A DNA stretch of 64,000 nucleotides from Benincasa hispida (Eukaryota; Streptophyta; Magnoliopsida; Cucurbitales; Cucurbitaceae), in assembly GCF_009727055.1 (NCBI RefSeq), contig NC_052352.1:21323085-21387084 (forward strand). Direction: 5' to 3'. Numbering within the stretch: the first letter of the stretch is position 1; each line of letters starts with the position of its first letter. Shown here piece by piece: positions 10,976 through 22,485 of this stretch. The notes below the pieces were generated by a model that ran no database searches, was not told the DNA's origin, and saw only the letters and a program-made list of their open reading frames with translations. Made by a program: the position numbers and the translations under genes.

Positions 10976-12090
10976 ATAGACCCCATTTTGGACAAGGAGT
11001 GTCATAATTAGGACTAGGTTCTTCCCTCACAGTTGATCACTAGACCTATCAGATTCACCATTCACAGACATAGACTTTTCAGCATCAACAATATTCAAAC
11101 TCACATATTTCACAACAGTATCAATAACATTCTGATCAGACATATCAACCTCTTTACTATGCACATTCTCCATAACCGGGACTGCAGTTGTTCTAGAAGT
11201 AGCCTGAGTAGTTTCTTAGGCTCACTAACAGTATTAGGTAAACTATCCCTGATAGACAAAAAAACAACCACATTATGGGATACAACATTCATAGGATTCT
11301 GTTCTACCTCAACATCTTTTGAAACTCAACTCTCCACAACATCTTTCAAATGTAGACTGAAATCATCATCATTTTCAGAAGCATATCTCTTTTTAACATT
11401 CTCTCCACTAACATTTTCAATGACAAAAGACATATGCAAATCAATAGATGGATCCTTACAGACAAAAACCCTAACCAACTCGTGATGCTTCGAAGGGGAT
11501 CGACATTCTCACAAATATTATAAGACTTTTGACTCATAACAATAAACTCATGCATGGTATCTTAAGAATTACTAGACGCGGATTCATCATTCTCAATGAT
11601 AATTTCTCTACGAAGCCCGACTCCGTCAGTCAAAGTAAGGGCAGCAGTACTTACTTGTTCTTCTTCTTTTTCAATCGATGAAACCTCGATGTTGGAGCAT
11701 TTTCTTTTTGCCGAAGAAAGAGGTATCTCACTACCTTTCCTTCATGACAGAGAGACCATGCATGTGCACACCATATTTGTTGGTGGAAGATGAAGGAACA
11801 TTCTTCTTAACAAGGGATTTCTGTTTCGCTTTCTCCTTGTATCTTACATCTTTGTGTCTGAGGTTTGAGCACCCTGTCTACTACTCACCATGAGGAACAC
11901 TTTTGACCTCAAGACAAAAAAACAAAAGACTGAAGATGAACAGTTGAGAGAACCAAATCATGAACAAACTTGAAAACCTGTCAAAGAAGTATGAAGGAAA
12001 TTCAAAATTGAACCACAGTTAATCGTGAGACACAACTCAACCGTCTCAATTAACAAGAAAATAATTTTGATTAGTTGAATAAGCTTGAGC
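10976..12090 (-). pseudogene. Sirevirus 3' (env-like position) ORF, N-terminal part (broken)
   Basis: Minus-strand reading continues past RNase H into a chain of fragments with stops, including acidic and Ser/Thr-rich stretches and a VMSQKSY-like segment. Sireviruses carry an extra ORF of unknown or env-like nature at this place. I see no clear signal peptide or fusion motif, so I do not call it an envelope gene. The plus-strand frames at 11033-11485 and 11596-11893 are shadows. It is cut on its 3' side by X1. Confidence 0.45.
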
Positions 12091-13475
12091 ATTAAATGGG
12101 CTCAATCTTCACAACCACAGCCCACTTAATTAATTGCTCAAAACTGAACATGCAATAGCCAAAGGCAGCTATCAAGGCTTCAAATTCAACAACATCCAAA
12201 GCTTTTGTAAAGACATCTGCAATTTGATTCTTGGTTTGAAAATGGTCTAAAACAATGTGTTTACTTTCAACCAACTCAAAAATAAAATGGTGTCAAATGT
12301 CAATATGATTAGTTCAATTATGTTGAACAGGATTTTTTGAGATATTGATGACACTCAAGTTGTCAAAATAGAGAGTCATAACATCTTGTGGAACATCGCA
12401 GTCCTTCAACATTTGTTTCATTCACATCAACTAGGTACAACTACTTCAGCTGCAATATACTTCCCTTCTATTATAGACAATGAAACACAGTTTTGTTTCT
12501 TGCTAAGCCACGAAATTAAGTTGTTCCCTAGAAATAAGCGACCTTCAAAAGTACTCTTCTTATTTTTAGAGCTCTTCGCCTAATCAGTATCACAGTAGCT
12601 AACCCGAGAGCTGCTTATATCAAAAGTGTATAATAAAACATAATCACTTATTCTATTGATGTATTTGATTATCCTTTTAGCACTAAGCAAATGACTGGTT
12701 TTGAGACATGACTGATACCTAACACAAACACCATTAGTAAATGCAATATCAGGCCTGATGACTGTTAAATAGAGCAAACTTCCAATAATACTTTTGTACA
12801 AACTCTCATCAACTTGAGTTCCACCCAAGTCTTTCGAGATTTTAGCATGTATGAAAGTAGGGGTTCGTTTAATACTGTCTTATTTTAAGCCAAACTTCTC
12901 GACAATGTTCTTGGTGTATTTACTCTGAGAAATAAAAATTCTTTCACTTAGCTGTTTGATCTGAAACCCCATAAAATAAAACAGTCTTCTACCATGCTCA
13001 TCTCAAATTTCAATTTCATTGTTTCACAAACTGTTCAACCATTTCTTGTGACATCCTACCACAAACAATGCCACCAACATATATCTACACTATAATAAAA
13101 TTCCCATGAGATTCTTTTATAAAGAGAGTCTTATCAATTTCTCCTCTATTGTGGTCGTTATTTTTAAGAAACTGGGTTAGATGCTCATACCAAGCTCTGA
13201 GTGCCTGTTTGAGAATATAAAAAGCCTTGTTGAGTTTATACACATGATTAGGATAAATAGAATCCATAAATCCTTTAGATTGTTTGACATACACTTCCTC
13301 ATTTAAGTATCTATTGAAGAATCACTCTTAACATCCATTGATACAATTTGAATATCAGACTTACTTTTAAAAATCTACTTCGTGCCAATCACATTCACAG
13401 ATTCAGGTCTAGGAACAAGAGATCATACTTTATTTCTCAAAAATTGACTGAGATCTTCTGGCATAGCATTGAAAA
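12091..13475 (-). pseudogene. Sirevirus pol: reverse transcriptase and RNase H (broken)
   Basis: Minus-strand fragments give the copia RT in order: a LVPRPE..NVIGTK start (about 13440-13370), QIVSMDVKS, a YKLNKAFYILKQALRAWYE stretch (13240-13180) and an active-site box that reads YVGG rather than YVDD (13071-13082). Next come SIIGSLLYLTVIRPDIAF (about 12790-12720) and the RNase H tail KNQIADVFTKALD (about 12235-12180). Stops and frameshifts separate these pieces. Two consecutive active-site aspartates are replaced, so the enzyme is dead even where the frame is open. The Athila insertion lies immediately upstream in reading direction. Confidence 0.8.
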
Positions 13476-13480
13476 GCACC
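13476..13480. repeat. Target-site duplication GCACC (left copy)
   Basis: GCACC precedes the Athila LTR start TGAAAATTTC. The same five bases follow the other LTR at 35469-35473. Confidence 0.85.
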
Positions 13481-14737
13481 TGAAAATTTCTTTTCTTCCC
13501 TTTGAATTTTAATTTAATAATTCTAGTTTGTGTGATTTGACGTGGTTAAATTAGTTAATTTCAGGAAATCGAGTCACAGGAAAAATTTGATCTTATTTGG
13601 ATGAAAAATTGGTACAAATTTCAAAATAGAAGACCTTTAGAACCAACCATGTAAAGAGAAATGAAGAAACAAGGTAAAAAGTCTTGAAGATCCGGGAGAG
13701 CACAGCTGCACTGAGGTCAGCGCTGGGGTCGACGCTCTAGACTCAAAAGCTCACTTTTGTTGAGCGTCGCGACACTCCGATCTTTTGTGCGTGATACATC
13801 ATCATAGCGTAACTGCGCTCTTTACGAGCGCAACCACTCCAACACATATTTCTTTTCAAACCTTCGTTGTTTACATGATTGGAAAGAAGTTTTCATTGAG
13901 GATTTCAACCTAAAGAAGAAAAGAGACTTCTGAGCAAGGTAGCTACTGTAGGAAATCGATCCGGAGCTCAATGACAAGAGTAAAAGGATCAAGAGTGCAA
14001 CACGGTGATGGTAAAGAGAGATCAATTACTTCTGTACTTTTCTACCTTGTTTTCATGATGAATTTTTGTATTAGATTCACTTTATTTACAATCATGAGTG
14101 GCTAATTCTCTGAATTCTAGGGTGTTGTTCTTATTATGAATTTATATTAAAATGTTTGTTAGCAATTGGATCAATAATTGACATTTGGATTTTAATCTTT
14201 CAGTGCAATGTCCTTTGTTTGATTGGCTATTAAACCATTGTGTTTTAACTTTAAATTTATGCTTTGAAGGAGAAGTTATGTTGGATCTGTGTGATTAAAC
14301 TATTACTTGCTAATGTATAAGAATTATTAGATATTAATAAGAGTTGGAATTGAAGAGTTTTAATGTGGCATTGGTGTAACCATTAGGAAGAAATTCGAAT
14401 TGGTACATTCATGCTAGAACAGATTGAGCTAGACAAAGAATATCCTAAATTTAGATTTATAGGCTCGTTCAATCTAATTAATTGATTCATTTGCTAATGA
14501 TAGTTTAGGAATTCATTGCGAACGATACCCTAATATCGTTTTCCCATTGAACTGTTAGATTAATTTTCTTGTTTTACATAGCTTCAACAACGAACCTTCT
14601 CAGTCAATTATCAAAATAAAATAGCCAGTATATCACAATAGCTAAACAAAAATTCTTCAACACCAATCTATCAGGACGATAAACTATTCGGGATTTATTA
14701 TTGCGATATGTACACTTGTGTGACCTATCAAGTTTTT
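13481..14737 (+). repeat. 5' LTR of the Athila-type element
   Basis: Starts TGAAAATTTC and ends in GACCTATCAAGTTTTT, as Athila LTRs do before a TGGCGCC-type PBS. From about 13705 it aligns with 34409-35468 (shared GCGAC and CGCTCTAGACTC words, then GAGTGGCTAATTC). A minus-strand open frame at 13822-14025 is LTR sequence. Confidence 0.85.
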
Positions 14738-14757
14738 GAAACCATTGTTAGGGATTG
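14738..14757 (+). other. Degenerate PBS, tRNA-Asp type
   Basis: GAAACCATTGTTAGGGATTG stands where Athila elements carry GGCGCCGTTGCCGGGGATTG. Several G/C positions are now A/T, as expected for decay of methylated cytosines. Confidence 0.65.
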
Positions 14758-14860
14758 GCAATAGAATTTTTGTTTAATATTTGTGAAAATGAAGCTAGTT
14801 TTAATTTGGGTTGTATTTTTTTTATTTTTTTTATTTTTCTTTGTCTGAAGTATTCGGTGT

Positions 14861-16067
14861 ATGCGACGAAATCGTCGATCTAGAATTTCGCCTTTGGATC
14901 CAGAAATCGAACAAACATTGAGAAGAATGAGGAGAAATTTAAGAGTTAAATTTGCAACTATAGGAAACTAAGTGAACGCAAGGACCATTAATGATTATTT
15001 CCAGCTGACTATGCCTGTATCGTAACCTATGTTTGCTGAAACTCCGATAAATGCAAATAATTTTGAATTAAAGCCGTTTAATTCAAATGGTGCAAGATGG
15101 TGCATTCAGAGGAATACCGAATGAGGATCTGCATAAACATATTCGTGATTTCTTGGAGATTTACAAAACGGTAAAATTGAATGGGGTATCTAAGGATGCT
15201 ATTCGTTTAGATTGTTTCAATTTTCTTTGTAGGACAAGGCAAAAGATTAGTTGAAGTCACTTGCACCAGAAAGAACAACCACCTAGGATGAATTGGCTCA
15301 AGCCTTCTTAAACAAAAATTTTCCACCATCAAAGATGAACAGGTTGGACTGAAATTTGAACATTTAGGCAGAAAGAAGATGAATGATTGTTTGAGGCTTG
15401 GGAGAGATACAAGAAATTACTATGGTCCCTAGAATGGATATCTTGACTGACTCCAAATTTAGTTGTTTACAACAGACTGACCAGCACGACGAAATCTTTA
15501 TTGGACGCTGCAGCAAGTGGTTCCATCTTTTCTAAGACTGCAGAAGCAATTCGAGCATTGATTGAGGATATGGCTACAACCATTTATAATTGGCCAACAG
15601 AACAGTCCACATCTAAAGTGGTGGTGATCTATGTGCTCGATAAGGTAAATTCCTTAAAAGCACAATTGGCTTCCTTAACTAATGTGATTAGTGATTTATC
15701 TAAAGGAACCCAACCATCAATTTCTTCAATGGCGACTCACAATCCATCATGGGAGATACTTGACTCCGAACAGGCCAATTATGTGCGTAGAACCAATCAA
15801 TTCCAAGGATCACACCAGTCTTCTCATTTTCATTCATATTAGATGCATCAGCCTACCCACTATCATCTATGTTTGCGTAATCATAAGAGTTTTTCATATA
15901 TAATACAAAAAAATATTTTGCAGGCCCCTCCAAGTTTTTCTGCTTCTCAACTACATGTTGAGAAAAAACCATATGTGAAGGAATTATTTGGGGAATTTTT
16001 TAAGGAATCAAGGAGTCAGATAAACTTCTTAGAAAGCTCTTTAATGAGCCATGGGAAAGCCATCTAG
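14861..16067 (+). pseudogene. Athila gag, N-terminal and central part (broken)
   Basis: Translation starts at an ATG giving MRRNRRSR, followed by DPEIEQTLRRMRRNLR. Then comes the Athila gag core: NFELKP, IPNEDLHKHIRDFLEIYKTV and VSKDAIRLDCFNFL, and later LDAAASGSIFSKT (about 15503-15540) and a LKAQLASLTN stretch. The pieces lie in different frames with stops (for example near 14969). The capsid-like protein would package the element RNA. It is interrupted at 16067/16068 by X2; the following gag residues resume near 18146. The longest open stretch is 15501-15842. Confidence 0.8.
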
Positions 16068-18145
16068 TATTAGGATTGGTGTCCTCAATCTCTTAAATTC
16101 TTGTAGTTTGTAAACTTCTATAAATAAATGGTTATTAATAAAATAAATTCTTTTTTGGTATGTGCATTAATTCAATCTAATAAAATGAGATCCAAGGTTA
16201 TTTAATGTAACTTAGACATATATGTAGTTAACATATAAGTAGATCATGTTTAAGTAATAAATTGAAGAGTATGTAGTATATGGATAAGGCTAGGTACCTC
16301 ATCTTGGTGACACTACGGATATGACCAACTTTGTAATTGTTACAATAGTTGTAAAGTCTTACAAATATTTGATCCTGATCATTCATGTGGAGACATATGA
16401 GTTGAAATATCCTACACAAAGAGTTTGTATAAGACCAGACCGGAAAATGATTAGTCTTTCTTTATAATATTGTTACTTGAAAAGACTTACATTTTACTAG
16501 GATGACCATAGGTAACTTGACCTTAATTCTGAGTGAGTTGTGAACTCCTACATATGAGGGAAACTTTTGATCTGTATGGGTGACAGTGGCCAAATTCGTT
16601 GACTCAATAAGCCTACCATTTTGGGAATTTGTCTAATTAGGGAGCTGGAAACACAGCTACACAAGATGGAATTCACTTCTTCCTGTCTCGAGGGTAAGTA
16701 GATGAATTACTCCCTTAAAGGCTGATTCCAGGTCTTGAACAATGAGACACCCCACCCTCTTACTGGCCGAGAGAGATCTAATTATAGTGGGACTATAACT
16801 AGTTGTTCATTAAAGGGATTAGTGGTACTTAAAGAGTTAGATGTAACTACAGGGGTAAAACAGTAACTTTGACCCAGCTTTACTTATGAGCAATTTTTAA
16901 AGGATCAACGCGTTATTGATTGGTTATATCCAGTGGATACAAAAATGTATCTACAGTGTGAAGAATGCAGCTATCGGTCTTTAGTAGAGCGACCGACAAT
17001 TAATGAATGTTGATTAATCTGGTTAAAGAGTTTAATTAATTAATCTCGTATAATTGGAGCTTCAATCTGTAGGTCCATAAGGTCCTCTTGTTAGCACAAT
17101 AAGGATTAATGAAAATCAAACTCATATTGGTTTAATTTGAATTGTTCAAATTAATTAAAAGAGAATTAATTGTATAAGATACGATTCATATAATGTATGT
17201 TGATATATTATTATAAATTAAATTGTATGTGATATATTATAATACAAAGTTTTATTAAGAGAATTAAATATTTGAATATGACTCAAATATTGAGTATATG
17301 AATATGACTCATATAAAAACTTTATGTTAAATTAATATGAATATGATTCATATTATAGCTATATAGTTTAATGAGAGAGGTGGTTATTTGAATATAATTC
17401 AAATATAAACTATATGAATGAGATTATATAAAAACTATAAGTTAAAATTAATGTGAATTTGATTCATATTAAAACTACAAATTATATGAGATAAAATGAA
17501 CTATAGGTTATATTATATGTGATATAATATAAACTATAGGTCATATATTATATCATATATAATATATGACCTATAGTTTATATAACATATAGTTAATATA
17601 ATTAAAATATGAGAAATAACTTCTTTGGGACTTAAAGAGTTATTTTTCACGCATTATCTCATATATAGTTTTTTTTTACAGTGGAGAGGGAGGATCGATG
17701 TGGTTAACATAAAAATAATGAAGAGAAAAAGTTTTTCTCTATTTTCTAGACCATCTTCTTCCTATGTTAAAGAAATTCCCTCTCTAAATATCTTCTTTTT
17801 CCCTTACCAAAAGGTAAGCCCACATAACTCTGCCTTTGAATCTCTCCTTGAGAATAACAAGGAAAACTTCTTTAGTGGTGTCCAAGAAGTTCTGTATTGT
17901 GGTGTTTAGGATGAGAAGGAACTTTCACTGTTCGTGACCACTGAAGAGGAAACATGAAGATTAGATCTTCAAGGATTAGTCCAATTTCTTCCTTTTTCCT
18001 CTTTGTTTTTGTAGAAGCATGCTAAAGGTGATTATTTATCATGTATAGTTTCCGCTATTGCTCTGTTTTATTAAGTTTTGTAAAATAATTTCAAAGACAC
18101 AAGCGATCGCTCGCTTTCACTGCAAGAAGTCGTTTCTCTTCATCC
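16068..18145 (+). mobile_element. X2: solo LTR of the X copia family
   Basis: Begins TATTAGGATTGGTGTCCTCA (canonical TG changed to TA) and shows all the shared X-LTR words. No PBS or internal region follows; Athila gag resumes instead, so this is most likely a solo LTR made by LTR-LTR recombination. The right end is approximate (about 18130-18150) and no clean 5-bp duplication is seen. It belongs to the subfamily without the CGATCG array. The open frame at 17625-17909 is LTR sequence. Confidence 0.75.
17527..17583. repeat. Perfect inverted repeat, 27-bp arms, 3-nt loop
   Basis: The left arm 17527-17553 and right arm 17557-17583 are exact reverse complements around CAT. The arms contain AAACTATAGGTCATATATTA. 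It lies in the palindrome-rich middle of the X2 LTR. Confidence 0.9.
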
Positions 18146-18430
18146 ATAACATTGAAGTTTAGCTTAACCAGATGGAAATTGCGATGAATTCCATGTAAAA
18201 GGGAAGTTTCCCTAGTTTTACCCAAAAGAACCCTAGGGAAGAACGTAAAACAATAATTTTGAGAAGTGGGAGGAATATAGTAAATCTAGTTGTGAATGAG
18301 GAAGAATAGCATGATGCAAGAAAAGAAAGTGTTGAGAAAAGGGCTGATGGGAAAAAAATGATGTTCCTGTACCACCTATTCAGAGAGTAATTCTGATCCC
18401 TTACATAATATTCTTAATAGCATCCATTAG
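18146..18430 (+). pseudogene. Athila gag, C-terminal part (broken)
   Basis: Resumes with an NIEV.LNQM stretch and a PKEP stretch, then a frame resembling the ILRSGK segment that ends Athila gag. Several stops interrupt it. It is separated from the rest of gag by X2. Confidence 0.6.
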
Positions 18431-18714
18431 AAAAAAGAAATTGAATGAATAGTTTTCAAAGTTTTTATAGATTTTCAAAAAACTTCACATTAATATTTTC
18501 ATTATGTGATGCTTTGGAATATATATCAAATTATGTGAAGTTCATGAAGGACATGTTATCAAAGAAGAATAAATTTGAAAAATATGAGACAGTGAGCTCG
18601 ACTAAAGAATGCAGTGTCATACTACAAAAGAAGTTGCCTCAGAAATTAAAGGACTTTGGGAGCTTCACAATCTATGTACTTGAAGTTTGATATAGAAGAA
18701 GTGCAACCAACGAC
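18431..18714 (+). pseudogene. Athila protease region, N-terminal part
   Basis: An open stretch contains YVKFMKDMLSKKNKFEKYET and KECSVILQKKLPQKLKDFGS, the segment before the aspartic protease in Athila-type pol. After GSFTI about 30 expected codons, including the DLGAS active site, are missing. Sequence resembling EEVQPTT follows, then X3 starts. No active protease can be made from this. Confidence 0.75.
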
Positions 18715-20224
18715 TGTTGGGATTGGTGTCCTAATTCTCCCAGAGTCTCGTAGTTTTTAAACTTTGTACACATTGTTAATTAATAAAATAAGAGTTATGT
18801 TATTTTACATTTATTCATATCAAATAAACAAAGATCTGTGGCTATTGTATGTAAACTTAAGCATGTATATGAGATATACAAGTGGATCATATCTTAAGTA
18901 ATAACCTAAAAGTTCTGTAGTATACGGATTAAGGAGGTATACCTTATCCTGGTGACACTACGGATATGACCCTCTTTGTAGAGATTTACAAGTGTTGTGA
19001 ACTACTACAGATGGTTTGATCCTGACCATTCATGTGGAGACATGCGAGCGGGGGTGTCCTATACAAAGAATTTGTATAAGATCGGACCATGAGATGATTA
19101 GTCTCTTTATATAACGCCATTAATACTTGAGACTTACATCTCACTATAACGACCATAGATGACATGACCTTAATCCTGAGTGTTTTGGGAACTTCTGCCT
19201 ATGAGAGCGGTCCTTTGATTGGTATGGGTGAGAGTGGCCAGATTGTCAACTCAACAATCCTATCTTTTTGAGGATTTGTCTGACTGGGGAGTTGGGAACT
19301 CAGTTACATAGAAATCATAGATATTAAAAAAATAACTATGGTTTATATGTTTCATGAGATGAAATATTAAAACTATAGGTTATAAATATAATATGGTAAG
19401 TTAGTTCTTATATTTATTTATAATATATTAATTATATGATAATTAATTTCTTTTTCTCTTATAACCAATTGACTAGGAGGTTATTGGTGATTTTATGGTA
19501 ACCGTAGATAAAAGAAAAATTATTTTCCTAAAATAAAGGAGTTGCCTCATTCGGAAAGTAACTCACGGACAAGCTATTAAGTGAAAGTGTTTCACTAAGC
19601 GATACCTAATCAGAGACTAAACGATCGTGCATTCTTGACTATACGATAGTTCATCAGTTGATCGTAGCTAAACGGTCGTGTGGCTTTGTTTATACGATAG
19701 GCTGCCATCTTCTATACGATCGAGCATTTCGTCTATATGATAGACAGCTTTCTATCTCCCACTTGCTCGATTGTCTACACGATCATTGTCCTCCAGTCTC
19801 TTCCTCAAGCCAAGATCATACAAAGCCCACATCTCTTGGATTCTCACTCCGAGAATACCAAGGTAACCATTGTGGTGGTATCCGCACTCACTTTGTGAAT
19901 CGAGTGTGACTCGATTTGTTCGTGGAGGCTTTTCTTTGGGTTCATGATCGTTGTGTTTGTGCTGGTGATCGTGTTGTACCAATCGTTGTGTTCGTGTTGC
20001 TGTGCTATGGACGCTTGTTGATTGATCGAGGGAGTTTGAAGAATGGTTCTTCAAAGGTATGCATACTCAATCCCTTGATTTTATCGTTTAGCATGTTGTA
20101 ATTTTTTTTTGTGCATGGCCTGTTAGTTTCTGTTCTTGTATTGTAATTGTTTATGTTCAACTCAAATGAAAGTTGGAACGATCCTTACGCTGCTCGTGGA
20201 AATCTTCATGTCTGATTTCCTTGA
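18715..20224 (+). repeat. LTR of X3 (about 1.5 kb)
   Basis: Begins TGTTGGGATTGGTGTCCTAA and ends GATTTCCTTGA. It is shorter than the X1 LTR: the stretch after CTCAGTTACATAGAA jumps to the AT-rich part, so about 600 bp is missing. The CGATCG-type array lies at about 19600-19790. Confidence 0.8.
19600..19790 (+). repeat. CGATCG-type array in the X3 LTR
   Basis: Words such as TAAACGATCGTG, ACTATACGATAG, CTATACGATCGAG and CTACACGATC repeat at roughly 20-25 bp. It corresponds in position to the X1 array. Confidence 0.7.
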
Positions 20225-20226
20225 AT

Positions 20227-20238
20227 TTGTATCAGAGC
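20227..20238 (+). other. PBS of X3
   Basis: TTGTATCAGAGC, one mismatch from TGGTATCAGAGC, directly after the LTR. Confidence 0.7.
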
Positions 20239-20554
20239 TAGGTTGTTTTGATATTCCAAATTTCACTTCTGTTTTGAACTTCTTTTACAGTCGTGGTGAG
20301 TTTTAAGGTTTTTGCATTGCGTTTAAGGGTTAAATGTGTTTGTGGATATGTTGATGAATGTTTACGGGTTAATTGCATCTGTTTAAAGCTTTCTTTGAAT
20401 TTACAAAGTGTTAATTTATAAGAGCCCCTGAGTTTTTTAGCATAATTAACAAGCAATCGAGTCTGTAATTCAAAGTCTTTGAGTTTTTTGAGTCGTTTAT
20501 GATGAAGTTTCGAAGCACAGAGATGCGGTTCTCAGCGAGGAAGAAGACTAAAGG

Positions 20555-21045
20555 TTAGGCGTATCGTGTAGTCTCAGGTAAGCGATCGTTGAGATTTGGC
20601 TAAACGAAGAAAAGTTATGTACGATCATGTAGTATTTACTAAACGATCATTTAGCTAATGCTAAGCAATGTGGTAAATCATTTACTCTGTCGTAGAGCGT
20701 TGGTTACTCGATCGCATGGATGCTGGAGGTAAACGATCACGTGGAGCATTTGATGATCATCGTTTAATAAAAGGCGCTCGCACTAAACATTGTGTAGCTA
20801 GCATGCTTCATCACATAGTCACTGACTACACGATCACGTGGTATATGATACCTTGGCACTTGCTTAGCGATTGTTTAGACGATTGTGCTTCACCGCATTG
20901 TTGTTTAGTCGTTCGCTTCAGGCTTGCATTGCACGTTGGGCACTATATGATCGCGTGCCTTCATGCTTCATCGCATAGTCAAAGGTACATGATTGTTGCT
21001 AAATGATCGTTTAAGTTCAGGAAGCATTGGTAAATGATTGAGTAA
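20555..21045 (+). repeat. CGATCG-type array in the X3 leader
   Basis: Cores at about 20583, 20605, 20622, 20644, 20666, 20687, 20709, 20734 and 20754, mostly 20-25 bp apart. The open frame 20716-21006 runs through the array and is judged spurious. Confidence 0.7.
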
Positions 21046-21190
21046 ACGACCATTTTTTGCCACAGGTAGGGCCTTGATAAATGTCTAGGAAGGTAAGCTT
21101 ATTCTTAAAGTTGATGTTGAAAGGTAAAGTTTAATATCTTTCGATCTCTGAAATATGTTGATTTTGGAAATACTTGTCATAAAATAGATG
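21046..21190 (+). pseudogene. Athila protease, C-terminal part
   Basis: The frame resumes as RPFFATGRALINV, then EGKLILKVDVE and, after a frameshift, KFNIFRSLKY, the end of the Athila protease domain. It ends in a stop shortly after. RT, RNase H and integrase that should follow are absent. Confidence 0.7.
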
Positions 21191-21526
21191 GAGCGGATAG
21201 TGAATTTGATGATAAATAAGGGAGTGAAAAAATTAGAAGAATATCTTGAGAAGAAACATGTTTCTACTTATGTTAAAACTCCTAGTGATTATATGTCTTT
21301 AAAACCTAGTTCTAAATTCGAGTGTAAAAAATCAATGGAGAAGCATGTAAAAGAAGATATGGCTAGTCCTGCGAGATCTCGCAAAGATGGTACATTGAAT
21401 TTTCTTAATTATGTTCATAAAGGAGATGTTGAGTTGATTAATAAGGACAAGTTGCATTATATATTTACTGGCGATTGCAATACTGCTAATTATTTATGTA
21501 AATGCAGTGTGGGCGAGAATTGTTGA
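21188..21526 (+). CDS. Unidentified 112-aa open frame in Athila remnant
   Basis: An ATG-started frame overlaps the end of the protease remnant. The product is Lys-rich, with a KKLEEYLEKK helix near the N terminus, a CKKSMEKHVKED stretch and a Cys-containing tail (CNTANYLCKCSVGENC). I do not recognise it. It lies where pol would continue and directly before the Athila 3' non-coding region, so it may be a rearranged scrap of the element. Expression is doubtful. Confidence 0.3.
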   Translation: MERIVNLMINKGVKKLEEYLEKKHVSTYVKTPSDYMSLKPSSKFECKKSMEKHVKEDMASPARSRKDGTLNFLNYVHKGDVELINKDKLHYIFTGDCNTANYLCKCSVGENC

Positions 21527-22485
21527 TTCTAGGTGGTTCAATGTAGGAAATAATAAAACCATCTGTGATCTTGCTTGACCTGTGAACCCTGTCTAGCTAG
21601 ACATTAAAATTAGTACTTCTTAGGAGGCAACCCAAGTGTTTTTAGTTTTTCTTTGTTTTGTTGTCTTTATTCTTGTTTTGAATAAATTGAGTAGAAGTTT
21701 TCTCATGATTGTTGATTGATGTTCAGAAGTATTCTCATGGCCATATACGTTCAAGCATGAGTTCACTAGTGAACTTTCGTAGATCCCCGCTTATGTAGAG
21801 GCTTGTATCACTCATCTGTTGTAAGACTGGTCTTAATTCTCTTGCATTAGGGACAATATTTAATTTTAAGTTTGGGGTAGGGGAGTACTTGTAATGTTTG
21901 GCTTACCTTGCTATGCATGTTAAATGGGAAAATATTGACTTATGCATGTTAATCATTGAGTGGCTTAATTTTTGATAAAATTTTCAATTTTGAATGCTAA
22001 TATATGATGTTTGCTTTCATTGTGAATTTGATGAGTATGTATTGACTAGGGTTGCCTTTGAGTTATTTTGTATAGATACATTAGATGATCTGCTGAGAAA
22101 ATAGGATAGCATACTCCTAAATTAAGTTATCTTTAGGTCCCTCTTTGAATCCCTTACATATTTAAGCACGTAACCATTTTCGTATAGGGTAGTTTTAGTA
22201 AAGCATGCATTTACTTGAATTATTCAAGTTGTCACCACAAAAGGTCTTGAAATAAATTGGGAGTTTTTCTATAGATTGTGTGGATTTTCTACTAAATTGG
22301 TGAAAAAATAATGATAATGAAATGAAATGAAATTGAAAAAGAAAGCAAATAGTCTAAAAGAAGAAAATTACTCCTCTTTCCTGTTATAATTAGGAAGTGA
22401 ATAAGCTATAGAGCTTCAATTGAGACATTGCTCATAGTTGGATGTCATTCATGAAACCTATGTGGGCAAGCTAAAACGAAGGTAG
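21527..22485 (+). other. Athila 3' non-coding region
   Basis: Contains CTTAGGAGGCAACCCAAGTG and later GGGACAATATTTAATTTTAAGTTTGGGG, both typical of the untranslated 3' region of Athila elements. The 3' LTR should follow but copia element C begins at 22486. No gene seen. Confidence 0.65.

Larger units (their letters stand above)
18715..21045 (+). mobile_element. X3: copia LTR plus leader fragment inserted in Athila protease
   Basis: An LTR of about 1.5 kb, a PBS and about 820 bp of leader, ending inside the CGATCG-type array; no gag, pol or second LTR. ACGAC occurs immediately left (18710-18714) and at the right edge (21046-21050), but about 45 Athila codons are missing between the flanks. 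A clean insertion followed by truncation is therefore not certain. Confidence 0.75.

Noticed and set aside
11033..11485. 150-aa plus-strand frame
   Set aside because: Antisense to the Sirevirus 3' ORF remnant; no recognisable domain.
10976..12090. Genuine envelope gene of a retrovirus-like element
   Set aside because: The position fits, but no signal peptide, fusion peptide or transmembrane anchor is visible; left as a 3' ORF of unknown role.
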